NCBI RefSeq assembly: GCF_013300825.1
Contig: NZ_JAAIMY010000001.1
Span: 1 to 64,000, forward strand
Direction of reading: 5' to 3'
DNA: 64,000 bases
From: Blautia wexlerae
Lineage (GTDB): Bacteria > Bacillota > Clostridia > Lachnospirales > Lachnospiraceae
Part shown: positions 34,732 through 44,297 of the stretch, piece after piece
Numbering within the stretch: position 1 is the stretch's first letter
Layout of the letters: each line of letters begins with the position of its first letter
Position numbers and translations under genes: made by a program
The notes under the pieces: model-generated
What the model was told of the DNA's origin: nothing
Database searches by the model: none
The model's input: the letters and a program-made list of their open reading frames with translations, nothing else

Positions 34732-36378
34732 ATGTTAAAAACTTTTTTAGTAGAGGATGAAGTTGTGATCAGGGAGATGATTAAGAAGATGATTCCCTGG
34801 GAGCAGTATGGATTTGAACTGGCAGGAGAAGCATCTGATGGGGAGATGGCACTGCCGTTGATATTAAAGAGCAAACCGGATCTTCTGATCACTGATATTA
34901 AGATGCCGTTTATGGATGGCCTGACGTTATGTAAATTGGTGAAGAAGGAGTTGCCGGATATTAAGATTGTGATTCTTAGTGGCTATGATGACTTTAACTA
35001 TGCGAAGCAGGCGATCAGTATTGGTGTGGAGGATTACCTGCTGAAGCCAATTACTAAGAATGCATTTATTGAGCGTCTGGAGGAGATTCATAATCGTTAT
35101 GAACATGAGAAGACGCAGAAGGAATATTATGAGAAATTCAAACTGGAGATGCAGGAGTATGAGAGGAATGCGAGCCGTGATTTCTTTGAATCTCTGGTGA
35201 GAGCGGACTTTGATCTGGAAGAGATTTATCGGAGAGCAGATCGTTTGAATCTTGATATTGTGGCAGAGGCTTATAATATTCTGATTTTTACACCGGATGC
35301 TTCAGACAGCAGTTATAATTCGTCGGAAGGATATTCAGACTGGGAGGCAGAAGTACATAAGAAGATTGAGAATTATTTCCTCAGTCATCCGGTTGCGATG
35401 CTTTTCAGACATCAGGTGTTCAGTTATGCGATTCTGGTCAAGGGGCAGCGAGATACGATAAAGAAGAATACATGCGAATGTGTGGAAACAATTCAGAAGA
35501 TCATGGAAGAAACCAGAGCAAATGTGGACTGGTTTGTGGCAGTCGGCGAGGAGGCAGACCGTCTGAGCAGAATTAAGCAGAGTTATCACACGGCTGCAAG
35601 AACTTATGCATTCCGTTATCTGTATGACGGGCATATTCTTTATTACAATATGCTTGAGCAGGTAAAGGAGAATTCAGCAGATACTTCAAAAACAGAAGCT
35701 GTTCAACTGAAGAATGTGAATATCAATGCCCTGAATCCGGAAATTCTGCAGAAATTTTTAAGCAGCGGTCTGGAAGATGAAGTAGACAGTTTTGTCCATG
35801 ATTATTTCCATGCTATTGGCAGGGAACCGATGGAATCACTGGTGTTCCGTAACTATGTTGTTTTGAATGTGCGTTTTTCTGTGCTGTCATTTCTTAAGAA
35901 AATTGGATATGATGATACGGAATTGTCCAGAGAAGAGACAGATGATGTTGTGAGGAAGACAAGCCAGTCTACAGAAGCATCTATTGCATATGCAGAGGAA
36001 GTCCTGAAACGGGCCATTGCAATCCGTGATGAAAATGCAGGCAGTCAGAACAGAAGTGTGTTGAAGCAGGCAATAGATTTTATAGATGGACATTATATGG
36101 ATGAAGAGATTTCTCTGAATAGAGTGGCGCATGCGGCGAATGTGAGTGCCAATCATTTCAGCGCGCTTTTCAGCCAGAATATGGAACAGACATTTATTGA
36201 GTATCTGACTTCGCTTCGCATGGACAAGGCAAAGGAGCTGCTTCGCTGTACTTCCAAACGTTCCAGTGAGATTGCAGGGGAAGTGGGATATAAGGATGCG
36301 CATTACTTCAGCTATCTTTTTAAGAAAACTCAGGGAATGACTCCGAGTGAGTATCGTAAGACGAGAGGAGAAGTCTGA
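34732..36378 (+). CDS. YesN-like response regulator, AraC type
   Basis: The 548-residue protein has an N-terminal receiver domain (acidic pair E8-D9, phospho-acceptor D55 in DLLITDIKMPFMDG, K near 105 in YLLKPI), a long middle region, and a C-terminal AraC-type double helix-turn-helix (about 445-545: ISLNRVAHAANVSANHFSALFSQ and SSEIAGEVGYKDAHYFSYLFKK). Such YesN-type regulators activate adjacent carbohydrate ABC genes. It is followed after three bases by its kinase. ATG 34732 was chosen over GTG 34723 because of spacing to GAGAG. Confidence 0.93.
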   Translation: MLKTFLVEDEVVIREMIKKMIPWEQYGFELAGEASDGEMALPLILKSKPDLLITDIKMPFMDGLTLCKLVKKELPDIKIVILSGYDDFNYAKQAISIGVEDYLLKPITKNAFIERLEEIHNRYEHEKTQKEYYEKFKLEMQEYERNASRDFFESLVRADFDLEEIYRRADRLNLDIVAEAYNILIFTPDASDSSYNSSEGYSDWEAEVHKKIENYFLSHPVAMLFRHQVFSYAILVKGQRDTIKKNTCECVETIQKIMEETRANVDWFVAVGEEADRLSRIKQSYHTAARTYAFRYLYDGHILYYNMLEQVKENSADTSKTEAVQLKNVNINALNPEILQKFLSSGLEDEVDSFVHDYFHAIGREPMESLVFRNYVVLNVRFSVLSFLKKIGYDDTELSREETDDVVRKTSQSTEASIAYAEEVLKRAIAIRDENAGSQNRSVLKQAIDFIDGHYMDEEISLNRVAHAANVSANHFSALFSQNMEQTFIEYLTSLRMDKAKELLRCTSKRSSEIAGEVGYKDAHYFSYLFKKTQGMTPSEYRKTRGEV

Positions 36379-36381
36379 TTC

Positions 36382-37833
36382 ATGAAGCAGAAACAGGAGA
36401 AGCTGGAAACAAAGATGAAGTGGATGCTTCTGAGCACTATGATCCCTATGACAATTTTGATCATAGTGCTTCTTGTTTTTTTCTGGCATTATACAAATGA
36501 ATATAATCAGTTGTCTAATAATCTGGCGGTGAGTTCGGAATATAATGCAAACTATAGAAATTCCAATAATGATATGAGCTTTAAAGATGAAGTGGATATG
36601 GATATCTATTATGTGACTATCGGGCGAAAAGGTAAGGACGGGCTGCCGACAGAGCAGGTAGACAAGGCAATCAGTACTGTGGAGAGTCTGAAGAAAACCA
36701 CATCAAAGAAGGAAAGCCTGCGTTCTCTGAAATATCTGACTAACTATCTGGAGAATCTTAAGAAACGGATGAATCAGCTTCTTGAGATAAAGAATTATCA
36801 GGAACGACAGGAATTTGTGGCAAATAATACAGAAATCCTGACCACGCTCTTTGAGAAAGAAATGCAGAATTATATTTATCAGGAGGCGACGGAACTGGTG
36901 CAGATAGAGTCTCAACTGGCTGGAAATGTACGTCTGACGATCATCACTATGTGTGCGGCGATTTTGGTTGCTACGGCTATTCTGCTGCGGCGTTCTTTCC
37001 GTCTGACATACAGCATTACCAAACCGATTTCTGAAATTCTCCATAATATTAAGAAGGTTGGAAAAGGAGAGTACAAAACTATTAATGCAGTATCTGCCGA
37101 CAGTGTTGAAATCCAGGAGCTTGATGCCGGTACCAGAAAGATGGCAGGAAGGATTGAAGGGCTTCTTGAGAATGTGCGTAAGGAGCAGGAGGTACAGCAT
37201 ATGACGGAGCTGCAGCTGATCCAGGCACAGGTAAATCCGCATTTTCTGTATAATACACTGGACACTATTGTGTGGCTGGTGGAGGGTGGTATGCAGCAGG
37301 ATGCAGTGGATATGATCACAAGTCTGTCTGTTTTTTTCCGCACTTCGCTTTCGAAGGGGAAGGATATCATTCCGCTGTCGGAAGAGAAACGCCACACATT
37401 GAGTTATCTGGAGATTCAGCAGTCAAGATACAGGGATATTATGGAATTTGAGATTAATATTCCGCCGGAACTGGATGAAGTGATGGTGCCGAAGCTTACT
37501 CTGCAGCCGTTAGCGGAGAATGCTCTTTATCATGGAATTAAGAATAAGCGTGGAAAAGGTAAGATTCTTATTGAAGGATTCAATCTGGGAGATGATATGA
37601 TGCTGAGAGTGACTGACAATGGTCAGGGAATGACACCGGAACGTCTTTATGAAGTACAGGAAGCCATCCGTACCGGTGAACGTGCCGGGTTCGGACTTGC
37701 TGCGGTGTCAGAGAGAATTGCACTCTATTATGGTCCGGGTTATGGACTGAAGATTTCTTCTACAGAGGGAGAAGGTACGGTTATGGAAGTGTATATGGCG
37801 AAAAAAATTAACCTGGATAACAATTCAAGATAA
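36382..37833 (+). CDS. YesM-like sensor histidine kinase
   Basis: This 483-residue membrane kinase has one span near residues 14-34, an extracellular sensor region to about 185, a second span, a HAMP domain (ITKPISEILHNIKKVGKGEY near 216-235), and the His_kinase box QAQVNPHFLYNTLDTIVWL with H287. The ATPase domain has LQPLAENALYHGI, DNGQGM and GFGLAAVSERI. It probably senses a sugar or a sugar-loaded binding protein and phosphorylates the regulator encoded just upstream. The transporter genes downstream are the likely targets. Confidence 0.92.
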   Translation: MKQKQEKLETKMKWMLLSTMIPMTILIIVLLVFFWHYTNEYNQLSNNLAVSSEYNANYRNSNNDMSFKDEVDMDIYYVTIGRKGKDGLPTEQVDKAISTVESLKKTTSKKESLRSLKYLTNYLENLKKRMNQLLEIKNYQERQEFVANNTEILTTLFEKEMQNYIYQEATELVQIESQLAGNVRLTIITMCAAILVATAILLRRSFRLTYSITKPISEILHNIKKVGKGEYKTINAVSADSVEIQELDAGTRKMAGRIEGLLENVRKEQEVQHMTELQLIQAQVNPHFLYNTLDTIVWLVEGGMQQDAVDMITSLSVFFRTSLSKGKDIIPLSEEKRHTLSYLEIQQSRYRDIMEFEINIPPELDEVMVPKLTLQPLAENALYHGIKNKRGKGKILIEGFNLGDDMMLRVTDNGQGMTPERLYEVQEAIRTGERAGFGLAAVSERIALYYGPGYGLKISSTEGEGTVMEVYMAKKINLDNNSR

Positions 37834-37840
37834 ACAAAGA

Positions 37841-37883
37841 AAAAGCTGCATGAAGTTAAGAATCTTAACAGATATGCAGCTTT
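37841..37883 (+). terminator. Terminator after the sensor kinase
   Basis: AAAAGCTGCAT (37841-37851) pairs with ATGCAGCTTTT (37873-37883), with GTTAAGA/TCTTAAC inside. The rest of the 37834-38236 gap is AT-rich; beyond the promoter region at 38174-38201, nothing else was recognised. Confidence 0.85.
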
Positions 37884-38173
37884 TGTTATGTATTCAGGTG
37901 GATAAAGTCAATTATTTTATTGTTTATTCATATCCAATAACAGTTTTATGGCCTGCTGATAGAGACTTACGAAGGTCTGCCAAATAATGGAATGTATGAA
38001 TTATGTCGACTAATGCTGAATTGTGCAAAGTGAATATAAAAGAAAGCTGATAATTTATTTCTATATTTATAATGCACAATAAAAAATCCAACTTCCACAA
38101 TAAAAAAACAAACCTTGTATAAATTGTGAACAAAATATGATAGAAGAATAAACTTTTTGCGGAAAATATTCTA

Positions 38174-38201
38174 TGGAATTTTCCTGGAATTTTACTATAA
38201 T
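38174..38201 (+). promoter_or_regulatory. Promoter of the sugar ABC operon with direct-repeat activator site
   Basis: TATAAT (38196-38201) lacks a good -35. In its place is a direct repeat of TGGAATTTT (38174-38182 and 38185-38193) with an 11-base period, the arrangement expected for an AraC-type activator touching polymerase. Control by the adjacent YesN-like regulator is inferred. Confidence 0.5.
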
Positions 38202-38236
38202 AAAGACATCTTAAATGAACCGGGAGGATTTACAAA

Positions 38237-39280
38237 ATGAAGAAAAAAATAGTGTCAGCTTTATTAACAGCAACAATGGTATGCGGTATGAGCGTTGTTC
38301 CGGCAGTGGGTGTAGCAGCAGCGGACGACACAATCACAGTTGGTTTCTCACAGGTAGGTGCTGAATCTGACTGGCGTACAGCTAATACAGAATCCATGAA
38401 ATCCACATTCAGCGAAGAGAACGGATATGAATTAATCTTCGACGATGCACAGCAGAAACAGGAAAATCAGTTAACAGCAATCCGTAACTTCATCCAGCAG
38501 GAAGTTGATTACATCGTACTTGCTCCTGTAACAGAGACAGGTTGGGATACAGTTCTCCAGGAAGCAAAAGACGCAGGAATCCCTGTAATTATCGTAGACC
38601 GTATGGTTGATGTATCTGATGACAGCCTTTACACTGCATGGGTTGGATCAAACTTCAAACTTGAAGGCCAGAAAGCTATGGCATGGCTGGATGCATATCT
38701 GGAAGCAAAGGGACGTGGAGATGAAGAAATCAATCTTGTTGATATTCAGGGAACTATCGGTGCATCTGCTCAGATCGGACGTACACAGGGATTTGACGAT
38801 GCAGTAGAGGCTCATGACAACTGGACAACACTTGCACAGCAGTCAGGTGAATTTACACAGGCCAAAGGTCAGGAAGTTATGGAATCTATCCTGAAACAGA
38901 GCGGTGATGACATTGATGTTGTTTACTGTGAGAATGATAACGAGGCATTTGGTGCAATTGATGCGATCGAAGCAGCAGGCTACGAAGTTGGTGGAGAAGA
39001 AGGCCAGATTCTTGTAATGTCCTTCGATACAACAAACGCTGGTCTTACAGATACATTAAGCGGAAAGATCACACTGGATACAGAGTGTAACCCATTACAC
39101 GGACCACGTGTACAGGAAATCATCGAGAAGCTTGAAGCTGGCGAAGAGGTTGACAAACAGGCTTATGTAGATGAAGAAATGTTTGCAGCTGATGATACAG
39201 TTACATCTATCAAAGTTGACGACGCTGACTATGAAGTAACAACTATTACACAGGACATCATTGATGGACGTGCATACTAA
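38237..39280 (+). CDS. ytfQ: YtfQ-like sugar-binding protein
   Basis: The 347-residue secreted protein has a signal peptide (MKKKIVSALL...GVAAA) and a type 1 periplasmic sugar-binding fold. It parallels E. coli YtfQ (galactofuranose-binding) closely: TVGFSQVGAESDWRTA near 34-49, DDAQQKQENQLTAIRNFI near 71-88, LAPVTETGWD near 95 and IQGTIGASAQIGRTQGF near 171. It delivers a furanose-form sugar to the YtfR-T-YjfF-like transporter encoded next. Arabinofuranose or galactofuranose are likely ligands; which one cannot be told. Confidence 0.9.
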   Translation: MKKKIVSALLTATMVCGMSVVPAVGVAAADDTITVGFSQVGAESDWRTANTESMKSTFSEENGYELIFDDAQQKQENQLTAIRNFIQQEVDYIVLAPVTETGWDTVLQEAKDAGIPVIIVDRMVDVSDDSLYTAWVGSNFKLEGQKAMAWLDAYLEAKGRGDEEINLVDIQGTIGASAQIGRTQGFDDAVEAHDNWTTLAQQSGEFTQAKGQEVMESILKQSGDDIDVVYCENDNEAFGAIDAIEAAGYEVGGEEGQILVMSFDTTNAGLTDTLSGKITLDTECNPLHGPRVQEIIEKLEAGEEVDKQAYVDEEMFAADDTVTSIKVDDADYEVTTITQDIIDGRAY

Positions 39281-39298
39281 TTATTAGTGTAAATCCGG

Positions 39299-39342
39299 AG
39301 CGTGGTTCATAATTCGGAGAAACCCGGGTTGCGGACCACGCT
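39299..39342 (+). repeat. Hairpin between binding protein and ATPase genes
   Basis: AGCGTGGT (39299-39306) pairs with ACCACGCT (39335-39342), with pairing GGAGAAACCCGGGTTGCGG partly inside. It probably protects the abundant ytfQ-like mRNA or reduces read-through. Confidence 0.5.
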
Positions 39343-39428
39343 ACCTTTATGCCAAAAATCAACCCGCTTTGCTGAAAAAATTCAGCGATGAGGGGTAAAA
39401 ACCAGTATAGAAAGCAGGTGGAAAGATT

Positions 39429-40949
39429 ATGGAACAAAATGTAGTATTGGAGATGCGCGATATTTCCAAAAATTTCACTGGCGTTCGTGCCCTTTCCCAT
39501 GTGGACTTTACCCTTCGTAAAGGTGAGATCCACGCACTGATGGGTGAGAACGGTGCAGGTAAATCAACACTGATCAAGGTGCTGACCGGTGTTCACGAAT
39601 TTGAAAGCGGTTCTATTCATATGGCCGGAAACAGCAATGCAATTGTAAATCATTCTCCGCAGGAGGCACAGGCAAACGGTATCAGTACGGTGTACCAGGA
39701 AGTAAACCTTTGCCCGAACCTGACTGTAGCCGAGAATTTATTTATCGGTAGAGAGCCGAGAAAGATGGGAATGATTGATTGGAAGCAGATGAATGAGCGC
39801 TCAGGAAAACTTCTTGAGAGCCTGGACATTCATGTGCCGCCAACACAGATGCTGGAGGAGTGCTCTATTGCTATCCAGCAGATGATCGCAATTGCACGTG
39901 CAGTTGATATGAAATGTCGTGTACTGATTCTGGATGAGCCAACTTCCTCACTGGATGACGATGAAGTTGAGAAGCTGTTTGTACTTATGAGAAGACTTCG
40001 TGATGAAGGAGTAGGTATTATCTTTGTTACCCATTTCCTTGAACAGGTATATGCAGTCTGCGACAGGATCACAGTTCTTCGTAACGGCGAACTGGTAGGA
40101 GAATATGAGACAAAGGATCTTCCGCGAGTTATGCTGGTTGCCAAGATGATGGGTAAAGACTTTGATGACCTTGCTGATATTAAAGGGGAACACAAAGATA
40201 AGAAAAAAACAAAACCTGAACCTGTTATCGAAGCAAAAGGAATCTCCCACAAGGGAACAATTAAGCCATTTGACCTTACCATTAATAAAGGAGAGGTTAT
40301 CGGTCTTACCGGACTTCTCGGTTCCGGACGTTCTGAACTTGTACGTGCCATTTACGGTGCAGACAAGGCTGAGACTGGAACCCTTAAGGTAAAAGGCAAA
40401 GAGGCAAAGATCAACAGTCCTCTGGATGCTATGAAGCTTGGTATGGCGTACCTTCCGGAAGACAGAAAAGCAGAAGGTATCATTGCAGATCTTTCTGTAA
40501 GAGAAAATATTATTATAGCGCTCCAGGCTAAACGCGGTATGTTCCATCCATTAAGCAAGAAAGAAATGGAAGAAGCAGCCGATAAGTATATTAAACTGTT
40601 GCAGATTAAGACAGCAAGCCGTGAAACCCCGATTAAGAGTCTGTCCGGTGGAAATCAGCAGAAGGTTATTCTTGGAAGATGGCTTTTGACAAATCCGGAT
40701 TACCTGATTCTGGATGAGCCGACCAGAGGTATTGATATCGGTACTAAAACAGAGATTCAGAAACTGGTTCTTGATCTTGCGGATCAGGGAATGGCAGTTA
40801 CATTTATCTCCTCAGAGGTTGAGGAAATGCTCCGTACCTGCTCCCGTATGGCAGTCCTTCGTGATGGTCAGAAGGTAGGCGAACTGGAAGAGGATGAACT
40901 TTCCCAGAGCGGAGTTATGAAAGCTATTGCCGGAGGTGACGATAAATAA
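39429..40949 (+). CDS. ytfR: YtfR-like sugar ABC ATPase, two-domain
   Basis: This 506-residue protein has two tandem ATPase domains as in the RbsA/MglA/YtfR group. The first has Walker A GENGAGKST (residues 39-47), and VLILDEPTSSLDD near 166; the second has the degenerate Walker A GLLGSGRSE near 294, LSGGNQQKVILGRWL near 402 and LILDEPTRGIDIG near 424. It energises the pair of permeases encoded downstream; its stop overlaps the next start by one base. Confidence 0.92.
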   Translation: MEQNVVLEMRDISKNFTGVRALSHVDFTLRKGEIHALMGENGAGKSTLIKVLTGVHEFESGSIHMAGNSNAIVNHSPQEAQANGISTVYQEVNLCPNLTVAENLFIGREPRKMGMIDWKQMNERSGKLLESLDIHVPPTQMLEECSIAIQQMIAIARAVDMKCRVLILDEPTSSLDDDEVEKLFVLMRRLRDEGVGIIFVTHFLEQVYAVCDRITVLRNGELVGEYETKDLPRVMLVAKMMGKDFDDLADIKGEHKDKKKTKPEPVIEAKGISHKGTIKPFDLTINKGEVIGLTGLLGSGRSELVRAIYGADKAETGTLKVKGKEAKINSPLDAMKLGMAYLPEDRKAEGIIADLSVRENIIIALQAKRGMFHPLSKKEMEEAADKYIKLLQIKTASRETPIKSLSGGNQQKVILGRWLLTNPDYLILDEPTRGIDIGTKTEIQKLVLDLADQGMAVTFISSEVEEMLRTCSRMAVLRDGQKVGELEEDELSQSGVMKAIAGGDDK

Positions 40950-42004
40950 TGAATAAGAGTAAATTAAAGAAAATAACAAGTGCGCGTCTGTTTCTTCCTA
41001 TCGTGTGTCTCATCGCCGTACTTTTGCTCAATGTGATCAAGACACCGGACTTCTTTAATGTATCAATCCGAAACGGCGTGCTTTATGGTTATATCATTGA
41101 CGTTATCAACCGTGCTTCAGAGCTGGTTATTCTTGCAATCGGTATGACACTGGTAACAGCAGCATCCGGTGGACAGGATATCAGTGTGGGTGCGATCATG
41201 GCTGTGGCAGCTGCAGTTTGTTGTCAAATCCTTTCCGGTGGACAGGTTTCTGTAAATGAGTATCAGAACTCGATTATCATTGCAGTGATTGCAGCGCTTC
41301 TTGCATCTGCATTATGTGGTGCATTCAATGGATTTCTGGTTGCCAGGCTGAATATTCAGCCGATGGTTGCAACTCTGATCCTTTACACAGCCGGACGTGG
41401 TATCGCACAGCTTGTAACAAATGGACAGATTACTTATATTCGTGTGGATTCTTTTAAGATGGCAGGTGGTTACATTGGAAAGTGTCCGATTCCAACTCCT
41501 ATTTTCTTTGCGATCATCACAGTTTTAATTGTTTACCTGATCCTGAAGAAAACAGCACTTGGCCTTTACATTGAAAGCGTTGGTATTAATGGAAAAGCAG
41601 CCCGCCTTGTTGGATTAAATTCCACAATGATCAAATTCCTTACTTATGTTATTTGTGGTGTGCTGGCTGGTATTGCCGGAATCGTAGCATCCAGCCGTAT
41701 CTATTCTGCAGATGCAAACAACATCGGTCTTAACCTGGAAATGGATGCCATCCTTGCAGTAGCACTTGGCGGAAACTTCCTTGGCGGTGGTAAATTCAGT
41801 CTGATCGGTTCCGTAATCGGTGCTTATACTATTCAGGCTCTGACCACAACACTTTATGCAATGAACGTAAAGGCTGACCAGCTTCCTGTTTATAAGGCAA
41901 TCGTGGTAGTCATTATCGTTACTCTGCAGAGTGATGTATTTAAAAAATATATTGCCGGCTTAAAAGCTAAAAAGAGTGTGGCAGTAGAAGGAGGTCAGAA
42001 GTAA
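40949..42004 (+). CDS. ytfT: YtfT-like sugar ABC permease
   Basis: The 351-residue permease of the ribose/galactose (BPD_transp_2) type has about ten hydrophobic segments. TAASGGQDISVGAIMAVAAAV near 70-90 and the EAA-like loop region GINGKAARLVGLNSTMIKF near 212-230 fit the family. It overlaps the genes on both sides by a single base (ATGA junctions), so translation is coupled. It forms a heteromeric pore with the next protein. Confidence 0.92.
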   Translation: MNKSKLKKITSARLFLPIVCLIAVLLLNVIKTPDFFNVSIRNGVLYGYIIDVINRASELVILAIGMTLVTAASGGQDISVGAIMAVAAAVCCQILSGGQVSVNEYQNSIIIAVIAALLASALCGAFNGFLVARLNIQPMVATLILYTAGRGIAQLVTNGQITYIRVDSFKMAGGYIGKCPIPTPIFFAIITVLIVYLILKKTALGLYIESVGINGKAARLVGLNSTMIKFLTYVICGVLAGIAGIVASSRIYSADANNIGLNLEMDAILAVALGGNFLGGGKFSLIGSVIGAYTIQALTTTLYAMNVKADQLPVYKAIVVVIIVTLQSDVFKKYIAGLKAKKSVAVEGGQK

Positions 42005-43029
42005 TGAAAGCAAATGGAATGCAGAAAAAGAAAATGACAGGAAACGGCTTCCTGCTTCTGATAACAATCGCTTTATTTGCAGTAATGTATATTGCAGGTA
42101 TGATCATCTTTGCTGACAAAGGTTTTGCAAAACCGCAGATGTTTCTGAATCTGTTTGTATCTAATGCAGGACTTCTGGTTATTGCATGCGGACTTACCAT
42201 TGTAATGATCACCGGCGGTATTGATATTTCCGTAGGTTCTGTAACAGCTCTTATTTGTATGGTTCTTGCAGATCTGATGGAAAACAAGGGTGTAAATACA
42301 TATGTGGCAGTTTTAGTTGCACTGCTTATTGGTGTTGCTTTTGGTGTTGTCCAGGGATTTCTGGTAGCATATCTGGATATCCAGCCATTTATCGTAACCC
42401 TGGCAGGTATGTTCTTTGGACGTGGTATGACAGCTATCATCAGTACTGATATGATTTCTATTAAGAATGAGTTATTCCTGAAGTGGGCAAACTTCCGTTT
42501 TTATATGCCTTTTGGTTCTACGAATAAGAAGGGAAAATTCATTCCGGCTTATATTCCTCCTACAGTAGTGATTGCGGTGATCGTTGTTATTATCATTGCA
42601 GTTCTTCTGAAATACCGTAAATTCGGACGTAAGCTGTATGCAATCGGCGGCAACCGTCAGAGTGCATTAATGATGGGTCTGAATGTTAAGAGAACAATGT
42701 TCCAGGCTTATGTGCTGGATGGTTTTCTTGCTGGACTTGGTGGTTTCCTGTTTTGCTTAAACAGCTGTGCTGGTTTCGTTGAGCAGGCGAAAGGTCTTGA
42801 GATGGATGCGATTTCTTCAGCGGTTATTGGTGGTACGCTTCTTTCTGGTGGTGTTGGTACACCGATCGGTACTTTGTTTGGTGTATTGATCAAAGGTACC
42901 ATTTCCAGTCTGATCACTACACAGGGTACATTATCAAGCTGGTGGGTAAGAATTATTCTTTCACTGTTGCTGTGTTTCTTTATTGTGATTCAGTCAGTGA
43001 TTGCTTCTATGAAGAAGAAAGCGAAATAA
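42004..43029 (+). CDS. yjfF: YjfF-like sugar ABC permease
   Basis: This 341-residue membrane protein is the second permease of the YtfQRT-YjfF-like system. It shows ITGGIDISVGSVTALICMVLADL near 69-91, AYLDIQPFIVTLAGMFFGRG near 122-141 and the loop AIGGNRQSALMMGLNVKRTMFQAY near 214-237. The typical four-gene order and single-base overlaps support the assignment. It closes the operon; the 284-base gap after it holds a dispersed repeat. Confidence 0.92.
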   Translation: MKANGMQKKKMTGNGFLLLITIALFAVMYIAGMIIFADKGFAKPQMFLNLFVSNAGLLVIACGLTIVMITGGIDISVGSVTALICMVLADLMENKGVNTYVAVLVALLIGVAFGVVQGFLVAYLDIQPFIVTLAGMFFGRGMTAIISTDMISIKNELFLKWANFRFYMPFGSTNKKGKFIPAYIPPTVVIAVIVVIIIAVLLKYRKFGRKLYAIGGNRQSALMMGLNVKRTMFQAYVLDGFLAGLGGFLFCLNSCAGFVEQAKGLEMDAISSAVIGGTLLSGGVGTPIGTLFGVLIKGTISSLITTQGTLSSWWVRIILSLLLCFFIVIQSVIASMKKKAK

Positions 43030-43095
43030 GTGATTGTATTATGAAACAAGCTGGGACTTGGATGGGTTCTGGCTTGTTTTTGTTTTTGCAGAGGG

Positions 43096-43122
43096 GATGC
43101 TGTTTCGCGCTGGGTACTGGCA
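43096..43122. repeat. Dispersed repeat, GATGCTGTTTCGCGCTG family
   Basis: Second near-identical 27-base copy (see 28269-28295). It is followed by GGAGTGAATAGTAAT, which resembles the right arm of the GTGAACAGTAAC repeat family. Confidence 0.85.
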
Positions 43123-43313
43123 ACGATTTGGAGTGAATAGTAATACTTTATTTGTTTATAACTGTGAATTATGATGGTTTACTTGCCACGGGGAGAGTTT
43201 TATTTTATACTTTACACAATGGAAGTTATGTGAGAAATATGGCTTTACTAATGGTTGGATATGTAGTACAATCGTAACTTATTATGCGTTTATTTTAGGA
43301 GGATTATGATACA

Positions 43314-44171
43314 ATGTGGATTGCAGATGGATGGAAAGATTATGAGGTGATTGATACTTCCTGTGGGGAGAAGCTGGAGCGTTGGGGGGATTATCTTCTG
43401 GTGCGGCCGGATCCGCAGGTTATATGGGATACGCCGAAGGTGAATAAGGGCTGGAAGCATATGAACGGGCATTATCACAGAAGTAAGAAAGGCGGCGGTG
43501 AATGGGAGTTTTTTGATCTGCCCCAGCAGTGGGATATTCATTATAAGGGACTTACCTTTAATTTGAAACCTTTTAGTTTTAAGCATACCGGGCTTTTTCC
43601 GGAGCAGGCGGTGAATTGGGACTGGTTTGGCAATAAGATCCGCAATGCGGGACGTCCGGTGAAGGTGCTGAATCTTTTTGCATATACAGGTGGTGCGACT
43701 CTGGCGGCAGCGGCTGCGGGGGCTTCTGTTACTCATGTGGATGCTTCTAAGGGTATGGTTACCTGGGCAAAGGAGAATGCGGTTGCTTCCGGTCTGGGAG
43801 ATGCTCCGATCCGCTGGCTGGTGGATGACTGTGTGAAGTTTGTTGAGCGTGAGATCCGCAGAGGGAATCATTATGATGCGATCATTATGGATCCGCCTTC
43901 TTATGGACGTGGACCGAAGGGGGAGATCTGGAAGATTGAGGATTGTATCCATGACCTGATTAAGCTGTGTACAAAGATTCTCAGCGATGAGCCTTTGTTT
44001 TTCCTGATAAATTCTTATACAACAGGTCTGGCACCGGCAGTTCTTACTTATATGCTTTCTACTGAGCTTAAGAAGTTCGGCGGACATGTGGATTCTCAGG
44101 AAATCGGGCTTCCGGTAAGTTCTAACGGGCTGGTTCTGCCTTGTGGTGCTTCTGGAAGATGGGAGGCGTAA
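43314..44171 (+). CDS. SAM-dependent methyltransferase, RlmI-like
   Basis: The 285-residue cytosolic protein has a Rossmann methyltransferase core: motif I VLNLFAYTGGATLAAAAAG near 117-135, acidic HVDASKGM near 140 and motif IV DAIIMDPPSYGRGPKGE near 190-206. The order resembles the RlmI/RlmK rRNA methyltransferase group, without their N-terminal PUA domain. It probably methylates rRNA. An AGGAGG lies upstream of ATG 43314. Confidence 0.85.
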   Translation: MWIADGWKDYEVIDTSCGEKLERWGDYLLVRPDPQVIWDTPKVNKGWKHMNGHYHRSKKGGGEWEFFDLPQQWDIHYKGLTFNLKPFSFKHTGLFPEQAVNWDWFGNKIRNAGRPVKVLNLFAYTGGATLAAAAAGASVTHVDASKGMVTWAKENAVASGLGDAPIRWLVDDCVKFVEREIRRGNHYDAIIMDPPSYGRGPKGEIWKIEDCIHDLIKLCTKILSDEPLFFLINSYTTGLAPAVLTYMLSTELKKFGGHVDSQEIGLPVSSNGLVLPCGASGRWEA

Positions 44172-44297
44172 GTTTTTCCTTTTGTTTGTTATTGACGGAA
44201 ATCTGCTTTTTAGCTAAATCAGGTAAATCTCTTGCAGGGGTTGCGAAAATGATTTTTCAAACACGCGCTAAGCAGTAGATGGGAGGAAGCTCAAATT

